Assembly (NCBI GenBank): GCA_020201445.1
Contig: JAIVGU010000001.1
Coordinates: forward strand, 1-15,761
Origin: Halobacteriales archaeon
Lineage (GTDB): Archaea; Thermoplasmatota; E2; JACPAO01; JAHFTW01
DNA: 15,761 nt
Direction of reading: 5' to 3'
Part shown: piece after piece, positions 8,308 through 14,597 of the stretch
Position numbering within the stretch: the first letter of the stretch is position 1
How the letters are laid out: every line of letters begins with the position of its first letter
Program-made: the position numbers and the translations under genes
Notes under the pieces: generated by a model
Seen by the model: only the letters and a program-made list of their open reading frames with translations
The model's database searches: none
Told to the model about the DNA's origin: nothing

Positions 8308-9161
8308 CGCCTGGCCTCGGAGACCGCGTGTTGGAGGATGAGGCCCGGGATGTCGACGCCGGTGGGGCCGACGGAGTTGCGGAACTCCATGGTGTGGTTG
8401 ATTTCGTGGACCGTGAGGCCGTCGCGGGTCTCCATCAGGTCGAGCGCGAGGACGCCGCCGCCCACCGCGTCCGCTGCCCGAAGGCACAACTCGTCCAGTT
8501 CCGGCGTCACGGGGCAAACGGTGGCTTTTCCGCCGCGTGCCGTGTTGGTGATCCAGTGTGGCGAGTTGCGCCAGATGGCGGCGACGGTGCGCTCGCCGAC
8601 GACGAAGGCCCGCAGGTCGCGGTGCAGCCCGTCGGCGCCCGTCTTCTCGACGTATTCCTGGAGGTAGTAGACCTGCTGCACCGGGTTCGGCAACTGCTCG
8701 CGGTGCTCCAAGATCTGTTCCGCCTCGCGGCGGGAGTCGACGCGGGCGACCATGCGGGCCCAGGAGCCCAGCGTCGGCTTGATGACGGCGGGGTAGCCCA
8801 ACTGGTCGAGCGCCGCGAGGGCCGCCTCGGGCTCGAACGCGACCTTCGTGTTGGGCGTGGGGACGCCGGCGCGGCGCAGGCGGAGGCTGGTCTCGGTCTT
8901 GTCGCCGCACGCCGCCGCCACCTCGAACGGGTTGACGGCGGGGATGCCGTGCGCGCGGCAGAAGCGCAGGATGTAGAGGCTGCGGGTGTAGCTCACCGAG
9001 CGCTCCAGGACGGCGTCGTAGGGCAGCGCGCCGGGGTCGAGGTCGAGGACAAGCGAGTCGTCCTGCACCGGCTCAAGCGTCACGCCCTGCCTCTGCGCGG
9101 CCTCGAGGAGCATCTTCTCCTCGACGCGGCCGCGACTGTAGACCATCCCGATGCGCACCAT
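8304..9161 (-). CDS. lysX: LysW alpha-aminoadipate ligase (ATP-grasp)
   Basis: This ATP-grasp ligase joins the amino group of 2-aminoadipate (or glutamate in ArgX-type enzymes) to the C-terminal glutamate of LysW, which protects it and provides a carrier. It is 285 residues. Visible are the RSVSYTRSLYILR region (54-66), GDKTETSLRL (86-95), the ATP-binding lysine K128 in VIKPTLGSWARMV, WITNTARGGKA (203-213) and the metal-binding segment D241 plus E253/N255 in VHEINHTMEFRNSV. As I recall, the NHTMEF motif resembles Thermus LysX more than arginine-pathway ArgX, which favours lysine, but I cannot check this. A GGAGGG ribosome site precedes the ATG. lysW ends 15 bases upstream, and the stop overlaps lysY. 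Confidence 0.94.
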   Translation of the reverse strand: MVRIGMVYSRGRVEEKMLLEAAQRQGVTLEPVQDDSLVLDLDPGALPYDAVLERSVSYTRSLYILRFCRAHGIPAVNPFEVAAACGDKTETSLRLRRAGVPTPNTKVAFEPEAALAALDQLGYPAVIKPTLGSWARMVARVDSRREAEQILEHREQLPNPVQQVYYLQEYVEKTGADGLHRDLRAFVVGERTVAAIWRNSPHWITNTARGGKATVCPVTPELDELCLRAADAVGGGVLALDLMETRDGLTVHEINHTMEFRNSVGPTGVDIPGLILQHAVSEARR

Positions 9162-9176
9162 GCGGGCCCTCCGCGC

Positions 9177-9365
9177 CTACTCGCCCCAGTCTTCCTGCAC
9201 GGTGGGCGCAAGCTGCACGAGCAGCGGCTGGAGGCTCACGATTTCCAGCTCGGCGCTACAGCCGGGGCAGTCGACCAGCTCGCCGGCGAGGGTGGGGCGG
9301 ATGCGCAGGGGGGCCGCGCACTCGGGGCATTCGAGGGCTTCAGGGGCTTGGAGGGCCTGGGTCAT
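9177..9365 (-). CDS. lysW: LysW amino-group carrier protein
   Basis: This small acidic carrier holds the growing amino acid through the side-chain carboxylate of its last residue. The 62 residues contain a zinc-finger-like pair of CPxC knuckles (C13/C16 and C33/C36) and end in the EDWGE signature, with E62 as the attachment residue. The ATG at 9365 is chosen because it gives the normal carrier length. An in-frame upstream reading frame reaches into repeat copy 4, but its residues have no family similarity. It is the first gene of the lys set, followed at 15 bases by lysX, with which it interacts directly. The ribosome site is weak (AGGCG about 8 bases upstream). Confidence 0.96.
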   Translation of the reverse strand: MTQALQAPEALECPECAAPLRIRPTLAGELVDCPGCSAELEIVSLQPLLVQLAPTVQEDWGE

Positions 9366-9501
9366 GGAATCGCCTGCTGCGGAGGACGAAATGGCTTCGA
9401 TTTCCGCGCAACCCTGGCCCAAATCCTGCGATGGATAAGGTTGATTGCAGGTTTTCGTAGGAACTGCATAGGCGAACTGCGTTTTCAGTAGCGGCCGAGC
9501 T
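9366..9501 (-). promoter_or_regulatory. Leader/promoter region of the lys operon with direct repeats
   Basis: This 136-base non-coding stretch lies between repeat copy 4 and lysW. On the plus strand GAACTGC occurs twice (9461-9467 and 9474-9480). The surrounding string TGCAGGTTTTCGTAG (9446-9460) recurs as TGCGTTTTCAGTAG (9478-9491), giving a direct repeat with a period of about 31 bases, or three helical turns. That pattern would suit an Lrp-like regulator, but this is inference. No clean archaeal TATA box is visible; a weak TTATCC-like string lies on the minus strand near 9433-9440. Confidence 0.3.
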
Positions 9502-9563
9502 AAACCACGACTTTCACGAATTGCACGAAACGGGATTCGTGTCATTCGTGAAATTCGTGGTTT
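9502..9563. repeat. Palindromic repeat, copy 4, between the oxidoreductase beta gene and lysW
   Basis: The 29-base arms (9502-9530 and 9535-9563) are complementary at 25 of 29 positions around a 4-base loop, CGGG. Units are of the CACGAATTN type. The repeat begins 6 bases after the oxidoreductase beta-subunit stop. The right flank GGTTTCGTCGG matches copies 1 and 2. No T-run follows on either strand, so it is not a standard intrinsic terminator, although the hairpin would be strong. Confidence 0.88.
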
Positions 9564-9569
9564 CGTCGG

Positions 9570-10475
9570 TCAACGGACGCGGAACTCGTCCAGCCACCCG
9601 TCGAACCGTTTCCGGCTCGCCGCGAGCGCCTTCGCCGGGTCACTCGCCGCCGCGATGGGAGGCACCGCTCCCGCGTCGGCGGGGATGGGGTGGCTCATCT
9701 CGTGAAACGTCGGGCGCTGCGCCGAGAACAGCAGGCCGGTCGGGACCTTGCCGCGGTCGTTGGCGATGGCCATCGCGGCGTTCCAGTCCGCGGGGTCGTG
9801 GCCGGCCACCGGCGCCGCGTTCTCCTTGAACCAGTCGTAGGTGTTGACGAGGTTGTAGGTCACGCACGGGCTCTGGACGTTGATGAACGCGAAGCCCTTG
9901 TGCCGCACACCCGCCTCGATGAGCGCGACGAGCTGCTTCTGGTCCGCCGAGTAGCCCTGCGCCACGAAGGTCGCCCCTGCCGACAGCGCGAGGGCCAGCG
10001 GGTTGAGGGGCGAGGCGAGCGGGCCGAGCGGGCTGGACTTGGTATGCATCTCCGTCGGCGAGGTCGCGGAGGTCTGGCCCTTGGTGAGGCCGTACACCTG
10101 GTTGTCCATCACGACGTAGGTGAGGTCCACGTTGCGCCGCGCCGCGTGCAGGAAGTGCGACAGGCCGATGCCGAAGCCGTCGCCGTCGCCGCCTGCCGCG
10201 ATGACGGTGAGGTCCGGGTTCGCGGCCTTGACGCCGGTGGCCAGCGGCAGGACGCGGCCGTGGATGCCGTGGATGCCGAAGGTGCGGAAGTAGGCCGTGA
10301 TGTTGCCGCTGCATCCGATGCCGGTGGCGAGCACCGTGCGGTCGGGGTCGAGCGCGAGGTTGGCTGCCGCCTTCTGCATCGCGGTCAGCACGCCGAAGTC
10401 GCCGCAGCCGGGGCACCAGTTGGGGTCCTTGCCCTTGAAGTCCTTGAACGTGAGGGCCGCGGACGCTTGGGCCAT
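9570..10475 (-). CDS. korB: 2-oxoacid:ferredoxin oxidoreductase, beta subunit
   Basis: This thiamine-pyrophosphate and [4Fe-4S] subunit takes part in oxidative decarboxylation of a 2-oxoacid to an acyl-CoA with reduction of ferredoxin. Of 301 residues, C21 and C24 (CPGCGDFG), C55 (GIGCSG) and C204 (SPCVTYN) fit the four cluster ligands. The TPP/Mg motif is GGDGDGFGIG (95-104) with NQVYGLTKGQ (125-134) downstream. YGFHGIHGR-like FGIHGIHGR (66-74) is family-typical. The ATG at 10475 has a strong GGAGGTG ribosome site that lies just beyond repeat copy 5. The partner gamma/alpha gene is upstream, separated by a small membrane-protein gene. Substrate (2-oxoglutarate, pyruvate or broader) cannot be read from the sequence; the kor symbol is by architecture. 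Confidence 0.92.
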   Translation of the reverse strand: MAQASAALTFKDFKGKDPNWCPGCGDFGVLTAMQKAAANLALDPDRTVLATGIGCSGNITAYFRTFGIHGIHGRVLPLATGVKAANPDLTVIAAGGDGDGFGIGLSHFLHAARRNVDLTYVVMDNQVYGLTKGQTSATSPTEMHTKSSPLGPLASPLNPLALALSAGATFVAQGYSADQKQLVALIEAGVRHKGFAFINVQSPCVTYNLVNTYDWFKENAAPVAGHDPADWNAAMAIANDRGKVPTGLLFSAQRPTFHEMSHPIPADAGAVPPIAAASDPAKALAASRKRFDGWLDEFRVR

Positions 10476-10492
10476 CAGGCACCTCCGGGCGG

Positions 10493-10555
10493 AACCACGA
10501 ATTTCACGAATTGCACGAAGGGGGCGGGTTCGTGGACTTCGTGCAATTCGTGGTT
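10493..10555. repeat. Palindromic repeat, copy 5, upstream of the oxidoreductase beta gene
   Basis: The 27-base arms (10493-10519, starting AACCACGAATTTCACG; and 10529-10555) are complementary at 24 of 27 positions across a 9-base G-rich loop. Units are of the CACGAATTN type, as in copy 4. The repeat begins 11 bases after the stop of the small membrane protein and ends 17 bases before the beta-subunit ATG, leaving only the ribosome site between them. Confidence 0.88.
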
Positions 10556-10566
10556 CGGCAGGACGG

Positions 10567-10824
10567 TCATCGCAGCGACTCCGGGTAGGGCCCCGCCGCG
10601 GCGAACTTGCCGAACAGCGCGCCCAGCACCAGCAGGAACGTCCCGGTGCCGCCGGTGAGGAAGCCGACCATCGGGGTCGCGCCCCAGCCGAGCGCGGCGC
10701 CCACGAGGATGAGCAGCAGGCCGAGCGGCATGAGCGTCAGGCAGCCCGTCCACATCCTGCGCTTCCACGCCGCGAGCGCCGGCGGGTCCGGCAGGTGCGG
10801 GCCGTCGCCCTCCATCGCGCTCAC
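10567..10824 (-). CDS. Small two-helix membrane protein of unknown function
   Basis: I do not recognise this 85-residue protein. It has a polar N-terminus (about 1-24, including KRRMW), a hydrophobic helix at about 25-46 (LTLMPLGLLLILVGAALG), a short turn, and a second helix at about 51-73 containing a GGTG stretch. The positive cluster before helix 1 suggests the N-terminus is cytoplasmic. The GTG at 10824 overlaps the stop of the gamma/alpha gene as GTGA, so translation is probably coupled; an ATG four codons in is an alternative start. Lying between the two subunit genes of one enzyme, it may be a membrane partner of the oxidoreductase, but that is a guess from position alone. Confidence 0.7.
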   Translation of the reverse strand: MSAMEGDGPHLPDPPALAAWKRRMWTGCLTLMPLGLLLILVGAALGWGATPMVGFLTGGTGTFLLVLGALFGKFAAAGPYPESLR

Positions 10825-12572
10825 GCCGCCACCCCCGCGAGGATGACGTCGCTCGGGATGGTGCGGCCGTCGTACTGGAGGATCGACTTGAGCCGCGCGT
10901 GCAGCGGCAGCTCCGAACGGACGAGGCGGGCCAACTGGCCGAACGCGTTGGCCTCCACCACGAAGATAGGCGCGCGCTCACCGACCGCCTGCTGGAACGC
11001 CTCGCGCGGGAACGGCCACAGCAGCCGCACGCCGACGACGCGGGCCTTCACGCCCCGGCGCAGCAGGCGGTGGCTCGCCTCGCGGCACGCCTCCACCGTC
11101 GAGCCCCACGACACCAGGACGAGGTCGGCGTCGTTGGCGGAGGCGCCCTCCACCACGAGCGGGTCCCTCGTCTCCGCCACGATGGCGCGCATCCGGTCGA
11201 GGCGGCGCTGCACCATCCGCACGCGCGCCCCCGGGTCCTCGGTCGTGAAGCCGTTGGGGGAGTGCTCGGTGGAGTTGCTGTAGTAGCGGCCGCCGCCCTC
11301 GCCCGGCAGCGCCACGCGGTGCGGCTCCGCGCCGGGGTCGCCATACGGGGTGTAGGCAGCCTTCTCGTCCCACGCGTGCGAGCCCGCGGGGGCCGCGCTC
11401 GGGCCGCGCACCGGGTGCCGGGCCGCCTCGCCGGGCAGGTCGAACGGCGGCACGGCCTGCTTGAACAGGCTCGCCTGCTGGTCGAGCGCGACGAACGCCG
11501 GGCAGCGGAACCGCTCGGCCAGCCGGAACGCCTCGCTGGTGGCGTGGAACGCGTCCGCCACATCCACGGGGGAGAGGACGACGCGCACGAACTCGCCATG
11601 GCCGCCGTGCACCATCTGCCACAGGTCCTCCTGCGCGTGCTTCGTCGGCATCCCCGTGCTCGGCCCCGGCCGCTGGCAGTCGACGATGACGCACGGCGTC
11701 TCCGCGCTGCCCGCCAGCCCGATGGCCTCCGTCATCAGCGACAGGCCCGGCCCCGACGTGGCGGTGAGCGCCTTGGCGCCCGCGAAGCCGGAGCCGACCA
11801 GGATGTTCACCGCCGCCAGCTCGTCCTCCATCTGGAGCGCGGTCCCGCCGAGGGCCTGCAGCCGGGGCGTGAGGTACTCCAGGATGTCGCTCGCGGGAGT
11901 GATGGGGTAGGCCGCCGCGATGCGGCAGCCGGCGGCCAAGGCCCCCAGCGCGGCGGCCTCGTTGCCGGACAGAAACAGCGCCGGGGCGTGCGACGGCGTC
12001 GGCGTGGCGAAGCGCGGCTCGTTGCCGAAGCGGGCGGCTGCCTCCGCATGACCCGCCTGCATCGCGGCCAGGTTCTGTTCTGCAACTTTCTCCCCCTTGC
12101 TGCCGAACTGCTCGCGGATGGACGCGCCCAGCGTGGCGAGGTCGACGCCGAGCAGCGCCGCCGAGGCACCCAGGGCGACCATGTTCTTCGCCCGCGGCAG
12201 GCCCACCTTCTGCGCCAGCGCCGTGAACGGGAAATGCTGCACCGTGTAACCCGCCTTCGGCACGAACCCCTCCGCCGCGCCCTCGTCGAGCAGCAGCAGG
12301 CCGTCGGCGTGCATCCGCGCGTCGATGCGCGGCAGCACCGTCGCGTTGAACACCAGCGCCAGGTCGATGCGCTCCGGCGGCACGAGGCGGCCGTCCGGCG
12401 TCAGGCGCACCGTGAACGTCGTGTCCCCGCCCCGGATACGGCTCGGGAAGTCGCGCTGCGTCGTCGGCCGGTACCCCAGCGCCGCCAACGCCCGGGCGAA
12501 CGTCTCGCCCCCCGACTCAAGCCCCTCGCCGGCCGTCCCCGCGATGAGCCACGCGACCCCATGCCGGACCAT
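10821..12572 (-). CDS. korA: 2-oxoacid:ferredoxin oxidoreductase, fused gamma/alpha subunit
   Basis: This subunit pairs with the beta subunit to oxidise a 2-oxoacid with CoA and pass electrons to ferredoxin. Of 583 residues, about 1-185 form the gamma domain (GTAGEGLESGGETFARALA near the start), and about 195-583 form the alpha domain. The alpha domain has the signature YPITPAS at 222-228, MEDELAAVN, TSGPGLSLM and QRPGPSTGMPTK. The order gamma then alpha in one chain is that of KorA-type and Sulfolobus-type two-subunit enzymes, which lack a separate ferredoxin-like delta subunit; none is seen here. The ATG at 12572 has no clear ribosome site, consistent with a short-leader or leaderless archaeal mRNA for the first gene of the cluster. 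Its stop overlaps the small membrane-protein GTG. Confidence 0.92.
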   Translation of the reverse strand: MVRHGVAWLIAGTAGEGLESGGETFARALAALGYRPTTQRDFPSRIRGGDTTFTVRLTPDGRLVPPERIDLALVFNATVLPRIDARMHADGLLLLDEGAAEGFVPKAGYTVQHFPFTALAQKVGLPRAKNMVALGASAALLGVDLATLGASIREQFGSKGEKVAEQNLAAMQAGHAEAAARFGNEPRFATPTPSHAPALFLSGNEAAALGALAAGCRIAAAYPITPASDILEYLTPRLQALGGTALQMEDELAAVNILVGSGFAGAKALTATSGPGLSLMTEAIGLAGSAETPCVIVDCQRPGPSTGMPTKHAQEDLWQMVHGGHGEFVRVVLSPVDVADAFHATSEAFRLAERFRCPAFVALDQQASLFKQAVPPFDLPGEAARHPVRGPSAAPAGSHAWDEKAAYTPYGDPGAEPHRVALPGEGGGRYYSNSTEHSPNGFTTEDPGARVRMVQRRLDRMRAIVAETRDPLVVEGASANDADLVLVSWGSTVEACREASHRLLRRGVKARVVGVRLLWPFPREAFQQAVGERAPIFVVEANAFGQLARLVRSELPLHARLKSILQYDGRTIPSDVILAGVAA

Positions 12573-12727
12573 GGCCGCGCCACAGGAAACCCGCGCATGA
12601 ACGCTTGGGTCAGAGGCACGCCCGGACCGAGGCGCGGACAGGCGCAGGAACGCGTCCGGCCACCGGCGCGTTCATATCACCCACCCCTGTGCGACGACCT
12701 GCGCGGCAGCGGGAGCCGCACCATTCC
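12573..12727. promoter_or_regulatory. Divergent promoter region for the oxidoreductase gene and tRNA
   Basis: This 155-base gap separates the divergent korA and tRNA genes. The only AT-rich stretch is TTCATATCA at 12671-12679. On the plus strand it lies about 50 bases before the tRNA, compatible with a TATA element and a short tRNA leader. On the minus strand its complement TGATATGAA could serve korA with a leader of about 80 bases. A short hairpin (GCGGC with GCCGC, 12703-12719) lies next to the tRNA. All promoter calls here are weak. Confidence 0.3.
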
Positions 12728-12802
12728 AGCGGGGTGGGGTAGCCAGGAAATCCCGACGGGCTCATAACCCGTAGACCGATAGTTCAAATCTATCCCCCGC
12801 TA
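12728..12802 (+). tRNA. Initiator tRNA-Met (CAT), archaeal type
   Basis: The cloverleaf is complete. Acceptor arm AGCGGGG (12728-12734) pairs with CCCCGCT (12795-12801), with discriminator A at 12802. The anticodon arm is ACGGG/CCCGT around CTCATAA, with CAT at 12763-12765. The T arm is GATAG/CTATC around TTCAAAT (12778-12794). The A1-U72 acceptor end and the three consecutive G-C pairs of the anticodon stem are hallmarks of initiator tRNA in archaea. CCA is not encoded, and no intron is present. Confidence 0.95.
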
Positions 12803-12889
12803 TGAACAAACGCGCCACGATACTCTCTAGCGGGCGCGATACTTCCAATCCAGGGAAAACATCGCGCTTTGCTTGCGCCGTAGGTCAAG
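12803..12889. other. Non-coding stretch between tRNA and PAS remnant
   Basis: I see no convincing gene here. The string CGATACT occurs twice (near 12818 and 12838), flanking a CTCTAGCGGG core, and there is no T-run that would mark a terminator for the tRNA. Short open frames have no recognisable protein features. Confidence 0.3.
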
Positions 12890-13099
12890 TTATTGCCCGC
12901 TTCCGGCCCTGGTCCGGGCGGCCCGGAGCCAACGAACTTGACCGTGGTGCCAGAAGGCAACGAAAGGTGCCAACCGCAAGGGCGCCAAGCCCTGGTCAAA
13001 CGTAGGATTCCAGGTCTGCACATGGCCAGTGGGGTCGAGGAGGAAGATGGCGTAGCCTGCGACTTTATTGCTGCCAAGGCGAGGAGAGAACCCCTCGTG
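12890..13099 (-). pseudogene. Likely PAS-domain remnant
   Basis: In one minus-strand frame a stretch of 69 codons ends at a TAA (12892-12890). Its residues at 13063-13004 read VAGYAIFLLDPTGHVQTWNP. This closely resembles the first strands of PAS sensor domains, where a common form is V-x-D/G-Y-A-I-F-x-L-D-x-x-G-x-V-x-x-W-N. Similarity fades after WNP, and no further PAS strands, kinase domain or start codon follow. It lies directly after the stop of the receiver gene, one frame away, so it may be the remains of a sensor kinase that once followed that receiver. Confidence 0.5.
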
Positions 13100-13107
13100 G
13101 CATTCGG

Positions 13108-13545
13108 CTAGCCGTCATGCTCAGGGAGCAGCACGGTGCGGCTCAGGTACTGGTAGATGGAAGCGACCTTGGTCTTCAGCTGCGCGTAGTCGTCGCTCTT
13201 GGCAACGAAGGCGTGCGCCCCCGCCTCGCCGTTCAGCAGCCCATCAGGCTCCACGTCCCGGCCTGACAAGATGACCACGGGGATGGAGCGCAGTTTCGAA
13301 TCCTTCTTCAGGGCGACCAGGACCTCGTTCGCACTCATCTTGGCCATGCCCAAGTCCAGGAGGATTACATGGGGCCGCTCCATGCGGGGCCCCTTGCCCC
13401 GCAACCTCGGCAGGAGTTGGGTGCTGTCGCCCAAGGAAGTGAAACGCACGGGCCCCGCGGCCTCGAACGCCTTCTGCACGATGGCGATGTCGTCCGGGTT
13501 GTCGTCGATTTGAAGGACGTGCAGGGTCGGCGGAGTGGGCTTCAT
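13108..13545 (-). CDS. Stand-alone response-regulator receiver protein
   Basis: This single-domain receiver of 145 residues is of the Rcp1-like kind often paired with phytochrome or PAS histidine kinases. The acidic pocket is D14-D15 (LQIDDNPDD), the phosphoacceptor is D64 (ILLDLGMAKMS), the switch serine is S94 (VVILSG) and the conserved lysine is K116 (VAKSDDY). No DNA-binding or enzymatic output domain follows, so it probably relays phosphate or acts through protein contact. The ATG at 13545 is preferred over more upstream in-frame starts because GGAG lies at a good distance and the receiver fold begins within ten residues. It diverges from the CheB-type gene on the plus strand and is followed by the PAS remnant. 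Confidence 0.9.
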   Translation of the reverse strand: MKPTPPTLHVLQIDDNPDDIAIVQKAFEAAGPVRFTSLGDSTQLLPRLRGKGPRMERPHVILLDLGMAKMSANEVLVALKKDSKLRSIPVVILSGRDVEPDGLLNGEAGAHAFVAKSDDYAQLKTKVASIYQYLSRTVLLPEHDG

Positions 13546-13789
13546 GCGGGCTCCAGGTGGTTGGATGAAAGGGGCGTCGTCGCGAGGCAACCCCGCGGAC
13601 CGCGCGCCAAGCAAATGGAAGGTTCGGCACGCAATAGCATTTCCCCTTGTGATGGACATCGGACGCCGCTTGCCGCGCGCGCCGTTCTCCCCCTTCCCGC
13701 TTCTCTTATACGCCGTGCATCAATGTGCAGCATCTTCCTCGCCCCAGGCTGGCACTCGAACCGGCCAGCGAAAGGAAACGAGACCTGAC
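13546..13789. promoter_or_regulatory. Divergent promoter region of the signalling patch
   Basis: This gap of 244 bases lies between the divergent receiver and CheB-type genes. On the plus strand CTTATACG (13705-13712) is the best TATA-like string; a start site about 25 bases downstream would leave a leader of roughly 50 bases before the GTG at 13790. That GTG has AAAGGA (13771-13776) as a possible ribosome site. No clear TATA box is seen on the minus strand. Confidence 0.35.
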
Positions 13790-14452
13790 GTGCCCGGCCC
13801 CGCAAAGACCCTGCAACCAGCCACGCCGGCCAAGGCCGCGCAAGCCAAAGCCGTGGCCCCCCGGACTCCCCCCGCCGTGGTGGGCGTGGGCGCGTCAGCC
13901 GGCGGCTTGGATGCCCTCACCAAGATGCTGCGCGCCGTGCCGGCGGGCAAGGAGCTCGCCATCATCGTCGTGCAACACCTGGACCCAGGCCATGCGAGCG
14001 TCCTCACCGGCCTGCTGGCCCGCGCCACGCGCATGGTGGTTGCGGAGGCCCAGGACGGCGTCCTGGTCCAACCCGGGCACGTCTACGTCATGCCGCCGAA
14101 CGCGATCCTCACCATCGAGGGAGGCCGGCTTTGCCTTGCCGCCCGGCCCAGCCGAGGGCCCAGCATGCCGGTGGACGCGTTCCTGCGCTCCCTAGCCGCC
14201 GACCAGGGAGCGCGCGCCGTCGGCGTCGTGCTGTCCGGCACGAACACGGACGGCGCGCTGGGCATCCGCGCCATCCGCGCCGCCGGCGGCACCACGTTCG
14301 CGCAGGACGAGGCCACCGCCGCGTACCCCGGCAGATTGGTCGGCAGATCGTGGATGCTGCCCTCCGGTCTCGTGGCAAGACGCGTTCGGCGCGCAGGTCG
14401 GCACGCTCCAGCGAGCAGCAGCGTTTCGACGCCGTGCTCGACGTGCTGGTGA
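13790..14452 (+). CDS. CheB-type methylesterase domain, 5' part of a broken CheB-CheR-kinase gene
   Basis: After a flexible Ala/Pro/Lys-rich N-terminus (about 1-28) comes a CheB methylesterase domain, which in chemotaxis removes methyl groups from receptor glutamates. The catalytic triad is present: S36 in GASAGG, H63 in VQHLDPGHAS and D154 in GTNTDGALG. There is no receiver domain in front, as is usual for the CheB-CheR-PAS-kinase fusion family. Frame evidence is mixed near the end of the domain. DEATAAYPG and LPSGLVARRVRRAGRH lie in this frame, but IVDAA between them lies in another (around 14345-14365). The frame ends at 14452, while CheR-like sequence continues in a different frame. The start is GTG 13790, with AAAGGA upstream. 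Probably a decaying gene; the esterase core itself could still be made. Confidence 0.7.
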   Translation: MPGPAKTLQPATPAKAAQAKAVAPRTPPAVVGVGASAGGLDALTKMLRAVPAGKELAIIVVQHLDPGHASVLTGLLARATRMVVAEAQDGVLVQPGHVYVMPPNAILTIEGGRLCLAARPSRGPSMPVDAFLRSLAADQGARAVGVVLSGTNTDGALGIRAIRAAGGTTFAQDEATAAYPGRLVGRSWMLPSGLVARRVRRAGRHAPASSSVSTPCSTCW

Positions 14453-14585
14453 GCGCCACTGGGGTGGACTACCGCCACTACAAGGTCAACAGCATCCGGC
14501 GGCGCGTCGAGCGGCGCATGGCCCTCACCAAAGCGCGCAGCCTGGCCGATTACCTCGAGCTGCTGCGCACCGACCCCGCCGCTGG
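14410..14585 (+). pseudogene. CheR N-terminal domain fragment, out of frame
   Basis: In a frame shifted relative to the CheB domain the DNA encodes SEQQRFDAVLDVLVSATGVD, then YRHYKVNSIRRRVERRMALT, then ADYLELLRTDPA. This is the helical N-terminal domain of CheR-type methyltransferases, in which the Tyr-Lys-x-x-x-(I/L)-x-R-R-(V/I)-x-R-R-M pattern is characteristic. Similarity stops sharply at DPA (about 14582). The SAM-binding catalytic domain that should follow is absent, and the next bases encode the end of a PAS domain in yet another frame. No start codon or ribosome site of its own is seen. Confidence 0.75.
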
Positions 14586-14597
14586 TACGAGATTGCC

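Noticed and set aside
9177..9545. A longer LysW starting at 9545
   Set aside because: The extra residues come from repeat copy 4 and the leader, have no carrier-protein similarity, and would double the length of a highly length-conserved protein.
9502..9563. Repeat copies as rho-independent terminators
   Set aside because: The hairpins are strong but no T-run follows on the gene strand. Copies 2 and 3 lie inside the lys operon at coupled or near-coupled junctions, where full termination would be unexpected.
10255..10280. Short tandem GGATGCCGT in the beta subunit as another repeat copy
   Set aside because: It encodes the GIHGIHG motif conserved in this enzyme family, so the repetition is explained by protein sequence.
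2035..10555. The five palindromes read as a CRISPR array
   Set aside because: Copies are kilobases apart, separated by genes, differ in sequence and have no regular spacers; no cas genes are present.
12728..12802. Elongator tRNA-Met or CAU-anticodon tRNA-Ile2
   Set aside because: The A1-U72 end and the GGG/CCC anticodon stem identify the initiator type.
12790..13077. A 95-codon minus-strand gene overlapping the tRNA 3' end
   Set aside because: It overlaps the tRNA, has no recognisable domain, and its neighbouring frame holds the PAS-like remnant instead.
13535..13789. An upstream in-frame ATG (13535) as start of the CheB-type protein
   Set aside because: The added 85 residues are low-complexity and run over the receiver gene's promoter and start. 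GTG 13790 has an AAAGGA site and sits just before the family-typical N-terminus.
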